From contig JALXAM010000055.1 of NCBI GenBank assembly GCA_026992075.1, positions 1 to 45,510 on the forward strand: a stretch of DNA of 45,510 nt, in the 5' to 3' direction. Below are positions 40,001 through 45,510 of the stretch, piece by piece; position 1 is the first letter of the stretch; every line of letters starts with the position of its first letter. Made by a program: the position numbers and the translations under genes. The notes under the pieces were generated by a model, which was not told the DNA's origin, ran no database searches, and was given only the letters and a program-made list of their open reading frames with translations. This stretch comes from Sedimenticola sp. Lineage in GTDB: Bacteria; Pseudomonadota; Gammaproteobacteria; Chromatiales; Chromatiaceae.

Positions 40001-40387
40001 TCAGGAGCGGGCCTCAGCTCCCTGCAGGCAGCGGACCAGAAGCTGTCGTTGCAGTGATTCGAGATCCTGGCAGGTGGCAAGCGCTTCTTTATCCAGGCAG
40101 GGCCGTAACGAGCCGTTTTGTACCAGAAAGACCGCTGGCAGTGGGGTGGTATCGTCGGGATAACGGTGGCGGAACTGGTCGCGGTGAAGAAATTGGCAGG
40201 GGACTCCAAGCTCCTCCACGAACCGGCGCCATTGCGCCTTTTCCCGCAGATACCCATGGGTGAGCGCACACAAATCACAGGGGTAGCTGTCCGGCGCAAA
40301 GAGCTTGTGGCCGATGTCGGCCAGCGTATTGAAGAGGCCGCTGTCGGCGTTGTAGACGAAAAGCAAAGAGGGAGCTGGAGCGGGCAT
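40001..40387 (-). CDS. Uncharacterised conserved-looking protein, 128 residues
   Basis: ATG 40387 gives MPAPAPSLLFVYNADSGLFN; longer in-frame starts at 40420 and 40471 are possible but run into the promoter region. Distinct motifs are SGLFNTLADIGHKLF, YPCDLCALTHGYL (a CxxC pair followed by His) and LPAVFLVQ. The fold looks alpha/beta, and the CxxC and the end of the protein suggest a thioredoxin-like or metal/redox role, but I do not recognise the family. It diverges from the ArsR-rhodanese gene across a 149-base gap. Confidence 0.75.
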   Translation of the reverse strand: MPAPAPSLLFVYNADSGLFNTLADIGHKLFAPDSYPCDLCALTHGYLREKAQWRRFVEELGVPCQFLHRDQFRHRYPDDTTPLPAVFLVQNGSLRPCLDKEALATCQDLESLQRQLLVRCLQGAEARS

Positions 40388-40536
40388 GTAGGTGGCACTC
40401 CCCGGAGTTTGGGCTATCATACCGTGAAAAGGATGTTCAAGATGGGACTTGAGCATTCGATAACAATCCATCCCGGGCCGGGTCCCTGATGTCTACGGCT
40501 CCGGGTTTCAGAAAAATAAAGAAGGGGAGGAGTGAG

Positions 40537-41196
40537 ATGTCCGGATTCAAGAAAGAGCTTTTCAACCAGTTCGCGCGCGTGGCCAAGGGGCTGAGCAACG
40601 GCAACCGCCTGGAATTGCTGGAGTTCCTCTCCCAGGCGGAGCGCAGCGTGGACGAGCTGGCGCGCCTTTCCGGCATGAGCGTGGCCAACACCTCGCAGCA
40701 TCTGCAACAGCTGCGCCACGCGGGACTGGTGATGGGGCGCAAGGAGGGACAGAAGGTGTTCTACAGCCTCACCGGGTCCGATGTGGAGCGGCTCTGCAAC
40801 GCCTTGCGGGAGGTGGCGGAACGCCATCTTTCCGAGGTGCGTCGCCTGGTGGCCAGTTTCCTGGAGGTGAAGGACCAGCTGGAACCGGTGCCACCAGAGG
40901 AGCTGCTCAAGCGGATCCATGAGGGGGTGGTCACCGTGATCGACGTGCGGCCGCCGGAGGAGTATGCCGCCGGCCACCTGCCGGGCGCCATCAACCTGCC
41001 GCTCTCCGAGCTGGAGGAGAGGCTGGACGAATTGGAGCCCGGCAAGGAGGTGGTGGCCTATTGCCGCGGGCCGCATTGCGTGCTGGCGTTCGATGCCGTC
41101 TCCCTGCTGCGGGAGAAGGGGCTGGAGGCGAGCCGTCTCGACGGCGGCCTGCCGGAGTGGCGTATGAAAGGGCTTCCCGTCCATGCCTCCCACTGA
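40537..41196 (+). CDS. ArsR-type regulator fused to a rhodanese domain
   Basis: I chose ATG 40537, after ribosome site GGGGAGGAG; the frame is open to 40489. The 219-residue protein has an ArsR winged-helix domain (about 1-95; LARLSGMSVANTSQHLQQL, then GLVMGRKEGQKVFYSL) and a rhodanese domain (about 115-215; VVTVIDVRPPEEYAAGHLPG, with the active loop YCRGPHC). The catalytic Cys is present, so sulfur transfer or sensing of persulfide is plausible. Such fusions are known in sulfur-metabolising bacteria; the target is unknown. Confidence 0.92.
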   Translation: MSGFKKELFNQFARVAKGLSNGNRLELLEFLSQAERSVDELARLSGMSVANTSQHLQQLRHAGLVMGRKEGQKVFYSLTGSDVERLCNALREVAERHLSEVRRLVASFLEVKDQLEPVPPEELLKRIHEGVVTVIDVRPPEEYAAGHLPGAINLPLSELEERLDELEPGKEVVAYCRGPHCVLAFDAVSLLREKGLEASRLDGGLPEWRMKGLPVHASH

Positions 41197-41791
41197 TCCG
41201 CGGAGCTTGCTGGCGGGGACAATACCGATCCTGTTGGCGGGATTGTTTCTGGGATCTGGGACGCCTGTCCAAGGGGAGGTAACCGTGGAGGTGGGACCCA
41301 GTACCGGGCTCAAGACCTGGGAGTGGCGCAATCAGGGAATTTCCCTCCGCCTGGTCCAGAGACTACCCGACCAGACCCGGGCCTATCTTCTGGCGCGTGG
41401 CTTTCCTGCGCCGGTGGCGGACGAGGTGGCCCGGGCCTGCCTGTTCGGCTCCATGTTCCGCAACGATGGAAGGAAGCCGCTGGATTTCGATCTGAATGAC
41501 TGGCGGGTGCTGCACGACGGGCAAGTGGGTCTCATGATGACCCGTGAGCGGTGGGATGAGCGATTGGCCGCCAGGGAGGTACCCAAGACGGGTCGCATCG
41601 CCTTCCACTGGTCGCTGTTGCCTACGCGACAACATTTCGAACCTGGCGACTACAACTGGGGCATGACCAGCTACGGCCTGCCGCCCGGATCCCGGTTCGA
41701 CCTGGAACTGAATCTGACAGTGGGAGGGGAACCGCTACGGGCGGTGATCCCCGGCCTGGAATGCGCTCCTGAGAAACTTCCGGAGAATTGA
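41183..41791 (+). CDS. Exported protein of unknown function, 202 residues
   Basis: It overlaps the preceding gene by 14 bases, so it is translationally coupled. The N-terminus has a signal-like segment (LLAGTIPILLAGLFLGSG, about residues 8-25). The rest is soluble with two cysteines (in ARACLFGSMF and PGLECAPEKL), and mixed beta sequence such as RIAFHWSLLPTRQHFEPGDYNWGMTSYGLP. No domain recognised. Placement before a TlpA-like thiol protein suggests a periplasmic redox partner or substrate; that is inference. Confidence 0.8.
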   Translation: MPPTDPRSLLAGTIPILLAGLFLGSGTPVQGEVTVEVGPSTGLKTWEWRNQGISLRLVQRLPDQTRAYLLARGFPAPVADEVARACLFGSMFRNDGRKPLDFDLNDWRVLHDGQVGLMMTRERWDERLAAREVPKTGRIAFHWSLLPTRQHFEPGDYNWGMTSYGLPPGSRFDLELNLTVGGEPLRAVIPGLECAPEKLPEN

Positions 41792-41794
41792 CCC

Positions 41795-42322
41795 ATGCGC
41801 AAGACTCTTTTCTTTCTGCTGCTCCTGGTGACCATGCCGTTGCAGGCGATCCAGCCGGGCAAGGGGCTCACCGAGGTGCCGGGCCATCCACAAGCGCCCG
41901 ATTTCACGCTGCAGGACATCGATGGCAACATCCACCGCCTGGCCGATTACCGGGGCAAGGCGCTCATCGTCAACTTCTGGGCCACCTGGTGTCCTCCCTG
42001 CCGGGCGGAGATGCCCTCCATGGAGCGGGCCTGGAAGAAGGAGCGCAGTAACGGCATCGTGATCCTGGCCATCAACGTGGGCGAGGACGAGGACACCATC
42101 TTCCAGTTCACCGCCGACTATCCGGTCACCTTCCCGCTGCTGATGGACCAGGATTCGGAGGTGGTGGGCCCCTGGGGGGTGCGCGGCTTGCCCACCACCT
42201 ATGTGGTGGACCCCGCGGGCCGCATCGTCTATCGAGCCATCGGCGGCCGGGAGTGGGACGACCCGGAACTGCTGGACAAGGTGCGCGCCCTGTTGCCGCG
42301 GCAGGAAGCCGCGAAACAGTGA
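41795..42322 (+). CDS. TlpA/ResA-type periplasmic thiol-disulfide protein
   Basis: The 175-residue protein starts with a signal peptide (MRKTLFFLLLLVTMPLQA, cleaved near 18). It has the TlpA/ResA thioredoxin fold: PDFTLQDIDGNIHRLADYRG, active site WCPPC (C66, C69), and the cis-proline RGLPTTYVVD. It could act in cytochrome c maturation or reduce periplasmic disulfides. It lies three bases after the preceding gene, in one operon with the ArsR-rhodanese regulator. Confidence 0.93.
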   Translation: MRKTLFFLLLLVTMPLQAIQPGKGLTEVPGHPQAPDFTLQDIDGNIHRLADYRGKALIVNFWATWCPPCRAEMPSMERAWKKERSNGIVILAINVGEDEDTIFQFTADYPVTFPLLMDQDSEVVGPWGVRGLPTTYVVDPAGRIVYRAIGGREWDDPELLDKVRALLPRQEAAKQ

Positions 42323-42327
42323 AACCG

Positions 42328-42347
42328 GGCCGGGGCGCCGGCCTTTT
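42328..42347 (+). terminator. Rho-independent terminator after the TlpA-like gene
   Basis: GGCCGG (42328-42333), loop GGCG, CCGGCC (42338-42343) and TTTT. It sits between convergent genes and may also slow transcription from the minus strand. Confidence 0.7.
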
Positions 42348-42355
42348 CCCTCCTT

Positions 42356-43243
42356 TCAGGTCTCTTCCAACCAGGGAGTGATGGACTCCGCCAGCAGCGG
42401 CGCCAGCCGGATGCGGTTGCTGGGATGGGGAATGGCGTCACAGCTCCACACCTGCTTCACACCGGCGTCCGACAGCCGCCGCAGGGCATCGCCCACGAAC
42501 AGGGCGTGGGTCACCAGCACCGAGATGGAGGCGGGTCGGTGAGGTGTCAGGGCCCGGGCGGTCATCTCCAGGGTGCGGCCGGTGCTGGCCACGTCGTCCA
42601 CCAGCACCAGGTGGCGGTCGGCGTAGTCTCCCGGGGGCAGCCGGATCTCCACCTCGCGGTCGCCCCGGCGGGTCTTGCGCGCCACCCGGTAGTCCAGTCC
42701 CTCGTGGCGGGCGATGGCGGCCACCCACTGCTCGGACTCCTCGTCCGGGCCGATCAACATCGGCCGTTGCATCTCCTGCTCCAGGAAACGGGCCATGGGC
42801 TCGGTGGCGGTGAGGTTCACGGCAGGGGAGACCGGCACCGCCTGCTCCAGCCGGTGGACCCGGTGCAGGTGGGCGTCCACGGTGAACAGACCATCCACCA
42901 GGGCGGCCAGCTGGCGTCCCAGGATGCGCTGGCTCACCACCTCGCCGGGGTGGAAGGCCTTGTCCTGCCGCATGTAGCAGAGGTAGGGCGCCACCAGCAG
43001 GATCCGTTCCACCCCCTGTTCCCGCAGGTGGCCGGCCACCAGAAAGAGTTCGGCCAGCTTGTCGTTGGGAAAGTGCAGCGAGCGGCACAGCACCACCTTT
43101 CGGGGCAGCTCAGGCGGAGTGCGCAGCAGGCTCTCGCCGTCGGGAAAACGGTGGATCGCCACCTCCCCGTAGTCCAGCTCCAGGGCCTGCGCCAGGCGCC
43201 GGGCCGGTTCGCTGTATTCAGGAAAGCCGAGCAGCAGGGTCAT
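42356..43243 (-). CDS. Ribose-phosphate pyrophosphokinase-like protein
   Basis: The 295-residue product belongs to the PRPP synthase fold. It has [11 protein letters not shown], the ATP-binding [31 protein letters not shown] and the PRPP loop [15 protein letters not shown]. Compared with the main bacterial enzyme it is shorter and has a phosphoribosyltransferase-like loop, closer to the short archaeal type. Its start overlaps the AMP phosphorylase stop by four bases, so the pair is coupled. It may not be the cell's only PRPP synthase; the main prs gene is not in this window. Confidence 0.85.
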   Translation of the reverse strand: MTLLLGFPEYSEPARRLAQALELDYGEVAIHRFPDGESLLRTPPELPRKVVLCRSLHFPNDKLAELFLVAGHLREQGVERILLVAPYLCYMRQDKAFHPGEVVSQRILGRQLAALVDGLFTVDAHLHRVHRLEQAVPVSPAVNLTATEPMARFLEQEMQRPMLIGPDEESEQWVAAIARHEGLDYRVARKTRRGDREVEIRLPPGDYADRHLVLVDDVASTGRTLEMTARALTPHRPASISVLVTHALFVGDALRRLSDAGVKQVWSCDAIPHPSNRIRLAPLLAESITPWLEET

Positions 43244-44745
43244 ACCTCCTCCAGGGTGTAGCCGTCGTCCTGGCTGGCCGCCTCGCAGGCGAACTCGAAG
43301 TTGGCGGGGAAATCGGCGTGGATCACGTAGAGGACCTCGTTCCTGCGCACCGGGTCGCCCACCTTGCGGTGGAGGTCCACTCCCGCCCCCTTGTCCAGGG
43401 GGGCGCCGGCCAGGCGGGCTAGGGAGGCCATGCGCAGATTGTCGATGGCCGCCACCCGGCCATCCCGGGAGGCGCGCACCTCCCGCACCAGTTTTCCCGG
43501 TTCCGGGGGATGGGGGTTGCGCCCCTGGGCGTCGATGATCGCCTCCATGCGCGCCAGCGCCCGTCCGGAGTCCAGGATGTCCCGGGCCAGGAAGTAGCCC
43601 TGGCCGCCACGAACGTCGGGATCGAACTCCAGGATGCGGCCGGCCAGCCGCAGCGCCTTTTCCCGCAGGTCCACCGGGGCGGCGGGGTCGCCGCGCAGCA
43701 CCTGCATCACGTCGCGCGCCTCCAGCACCGGGCCGATGCCGCGGCCGATGGGCTGGGTGCCGTCGGTGATCACCACCTCCAGGGTGATCCCCATGCGGTC
43801 CCCCACGTACTCGAACAGCTTGCGCAGGCGCAGGGCGTCACGGTGGCTGCGCACCTTGGCGGTAGGGCCCAGAGGAATGTCCAGCAGCAGATGGCTGGAG
43901 CCGGCGGCCACCTTCTTGGAGAGGATGGAGGCCACCATCTGCCCCGGGGAGTCCATGGAGAGGGGGCGCTCCACCGAGATCAGGATGTCGTCCGCCGGCG
44001 CCAGCCGCGCGGTGCCGCCCCAGGCCAGGCAGCCGCGGTGTTGATGCACGATTTCGCGCATCCGTTCCGGGGAGAGATCCACCTGGGCCAGCACCTCCAT
44101 GGTGTCGGCGGTGCCGGCGGGGGAGGTGATGGCGCGGCTGGAGGTCTTGGGCATGCAGAGCCCGTGGGCCGCCACGATGGGCACGATGAGCATGGTGGTG
44201 CGGTTGCCGGGGATGCCGCCGATGCAGTGCTTGTCCGCCACCAGGGGTTCGTTCCACTGCAGCCGGTCGCCGGTCTCCACCATGGCCCGGGTGAGGTGGA
44301 GCACCTCGTTGCGTTCGAAACCGGTCTCGGCGCAGCCCACCAGGAAGGCGGCCATCTCGATCTTGGAGTAGCGGTTCTCCACGATGTCCTGGATGATGTC
44401 CCGGTAGTCCTGCGCCGAAAGTGCCTCTCCTTCGATCTTGCGGTGCACCGCCTGGATGGAGCGCGGCGGCGTGGCATGGCGTACCCGCACCGGCGTCCCC
44501 TCCGGCAGGCCCAGCTGTTGGAACACCTGTTCCGACAGACCCAGCTCCCCGGGGGCGGTGATGGACTCGTCGTCCACGATGTTCAATACCGCGATCACCG
44601 CCTCGCCATTCTCCTCCCGGCGGATCTCGATCTTGTTCAGCGCCTGGAAGCCCTCGCTGTGATAGACATGGCAGTCGCGGTGCAGGTAGGCGACGTTCTC
44701 GCGGTAGGTGTCGATGGCGACGGATCGCAGTTTGAGAGTGGCCAT
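43240..44745 (-). CDS. AMP phosphorylase (archaeal-type thymidine phosphorylase family)
   Basis: This family splits nucleoside 5'-monophosphates with phosphate into ribose-1,5-bisphosphate and base. The 501-residue product has an N-terminal extra domain (about 1-85), then the phosphorylase core. Core motifs include [41 protein letters not shown] (the family signature) and [20 protein letters not shown] 44745 gives [20 protein letters not shown] and matches the 500-residue archaeal enzymes; the ribosome site is weak. Bacterial members are sometimes named putative thymidine phosphorylase. Substrate not proven here. Confidence 0.85.
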   Translation of the reverse strand: MATLKLRSVAIDTYRENVAYLHRDCHVYHSEGFQALNKIEIRREENGEAVIAVLNIVDDESITAPGELGLSEQVFQQLGLPEGTPVRVRHATPPRSIQAVHRKIEGEALSAQDYRDIIQDIVENRYSKIEMAAFLVGCAETGFERNEVLHLTRAMVETGDRLQWNEPLVADKHCIGGIPGNRTTMLIVPIVAAHGLCMPKTSSRAITSPAGTADTMEVLAQVDLSPERMREIVHQHRGCLAWGGTARLAPADDILISVERPLSMDSPGQMVASILSKKVAAGSSHLLLDIPLGPTAKVRSHRDALRLRKLFEYVGDRMGITLEVVITDGTQPIGRGIGPVLEARDVMQVLRGDPAAPVDLREKALRLAGRILEFDPDVRGGQGYFLARDILDSGRALARMEAIIDAQGRNPHPPEPGKLVREVRASRDGRVAAIDNLRMASLARLAGAPLDKGAGVDLHRKVGDPVRRNEVLYVIHADFPANFEFACEAASQDDGYTLEEV

Positions 44746-44836
44746 GAGAGGATGGGCTTTCGAGACCTGTGCCCCCATTCTGCCAGAATGTGGTGTAATT
44801 GGGTCAGACTCCCTTTTGCCAAGAGACAGACCCGAG

Positions 44837-45370
44837 ATGAGCAAGAAAGACGATCTGCCACCCCCCAAGGATCCTGCGGAAGTGTTGGGCCAGGCCTATG
44901 AGCGGCTGCTCGAAACCGCCATGGAGGATGTCGAAAAGCTGGAGCGCAAGACCGGCCCGGCGCTGCATGAGCTCATCGACAAGGCCAGGGAGAAGCTCTC
45001 GGAACTGGGCGAGTTCACCGAGGAGGAGCTGGAGAAGGTCTCGGAATATCTCAAGCGCGACCTGCGCGACGCCGCGGAATACCTGGTGGAGACCGGCGAA
45101 GACCTGAAGAGCTGGCTCGGTTTCGATCTGAAACTACTGGAGGAGCGCTGGGCCGAGGCCTTCTTCAAGGCGGCGGACCAGACCACCGTGGAGCTCAACC
45201 TGCTGCGTGAGCAGGCGGAGCTGGCGGGCTACCACACCGGGGAAGTGGTGGGGCCGGGTACCCTGGTGTGCGACAACTGTGGCGAGGAGCTGCACTTCCA
45301 CAAGCCCGGCCATATCCCCCCTTGTCCCAAGTGCGGGGGCACCAGCTTCCACCGCAAGCGCGAAGTCTGA
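44837..45370 (+). CDS. YbeL-like zinc-ribbon protein (DUF1451)
   Basis: The 177-residue product has a long charged helical region (about 15-125; [20 protein letters not shown]) and a C-terminal zinc ribbon ([20 protein letters not shown], then [11 protein letters not shown]). This arrangement is typical of YbeL and relatives. ATG 44837 is preferred over an upstream frame that overlaps the divergent gene. Function in the family is unknown. Confidence 0.88.
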   Translation: MSKKDDLPPPKDPAEVLGQAYERLLETAMEDVEKLERKTGPALHELIDKAREKLSELGEFTEEELEKVSEYLKRDLRDAAEYLVETGEDLKSWLGFDLKLLEERWAEAFFKAADQTTVELNLLREQAELAGYHTGEVVGPGTLVCDNCGEELHFHKPGHIPPCPKCGGTSFHRKREV

Positions 45371-45405
45371 TTCTTTCGGCTTCTTTGTTTTCGTCCCTTG
45401 GGGAC

Positions 45406-45504
45406 CCCTGAATAAAAGCCATCCTTGGCTTTATCAGGGCGCGCTGCGCCGCAAACGCGGTTTGCGGCTTGCTACAAAATCAATCGCTTACAGCGATCGA
45501 TTTT
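45406..45504 (+). repeat. Three successive hairpins downstream of the YbeL-like gene
   Basis: First: CCCTGAATAAAAGCCA pairs with TTGGCTTTATCAGGG (45406-45439). Second: CCGCAAAC-GCG-GTTTGCGG (45449-45467). Third: AAAATCAATCGCT pairs with AGCGATCGATTTT (45476-45504, one mismatch). No gene is seen between 45371 and the end. The T-rich stretch after the stop (TTCTTTGTTTTCG) is not preceded by a stem. The array may be a terminator or a further repeat type. Confidence 0.65.
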
Positions 45505-45510
45505 GCCGGC

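Overview
The window is about 45.5 kb of dense, GC-rich, single-copy chromosome. Gene content and order point to a gammaproteobacterium. The run leuC-leuD-leuB-asd-fimV-truA-trpF-accD-folC-dedD(SPOR)-cvpA-purF-metZ is the pseudomonad-type order, here with trpB-trpA between trpF and accD. The run bamA-skp-lpxD-fabZ-lpxA-lpxB-rnhB-dnaE is also classic gammaproteobacterial. FimV, CmoA/CmoB, RsmJ, MtfA and a YbeL-like zinc-ribbon protein agree. A lineage near the purple-sulfur or sulfur-oxidising Gammaproteobacteria (Chromatiales-like) is my inference from overall flavour only; no rRNA or tRNA gene is present.

Layout. (1) 1-10785: the tail of an unrecognised gene, then outer-membrane assembly and lipid A genes (bamA, skp, lpxD, fabZ, lpxA, lpxB), rnhB and dnaE. 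(2) 10798-13222: an unlisted 45-residue membrane protein on the minus strand with a strong promoter and a nested palindromic operator, diverging from a small operon (65-residue Cys-rich protein, ArnD-like protein lacking its metal histidines, SET-domain protein, cmoA). (3) 13447-20209: cmoB, a LysR regulator divergent from leuC, leuD, leuB and asd, with almost every gap filled by a hairpin-forming repeat. (4) 20402-33553: fimV, truA, trpF-trpB-trpA, accD, an RHH/PIN toxin-antitoxin pair, folC, SPOR protein, cvpA, purF, metZ. (5) 33563-39998: a methyltransferase, rsmJ flanked by inverted repeat copies, bioA and ubiA, an M48 lipoprotein, mtfA, a cation diffusion facilitator. (6) 40001-45370: an uncharacterised 128-residue protein, an ArsR-rhodanese fusion with two periplasmic proteins (one TlpA-like), a PRPP-synthase-like gene coupled to an archaeal-type AMP phosphorylase, and a YbeL-like protein.

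How the genes work together. The first block builds the outer membrane: BamA inserts beta-barrels, Skp chaperones them, LpxD/LpxA/LpxB make lipid A from the acyl-ACP pool that FabZ also serves. CmoA and CmoB make the wobble-uridine cmo5U modification of tRNA. LeuCDB, Asd, TrpFBA, AccD, FolC, PurF, MetZ, BioA and UbiA are biosynthetic housekeeping.

The most unusual features are: (a) interspersed palindromic repeats placed exactly at gene ends, so that four genes (lpxD, leuB, a methyltransferase and rsmJ) use a TAG contributed by a repeat, while lpxB is translated straight through another copy; (b) long composite repeats whose hairpin arms differ in sequence but keep their pairing; (c) the small membrane protein under a GTTC/GAAC operator; (d) the ArnD-like presumptive pseudoenzyme in an operon with a SET protein and cmoA; and (e) the AMP phosphorylase/PRPP-synthase pair. 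No CRISPR array, transposase, prophage or rRNA/tRNA gene was seen.
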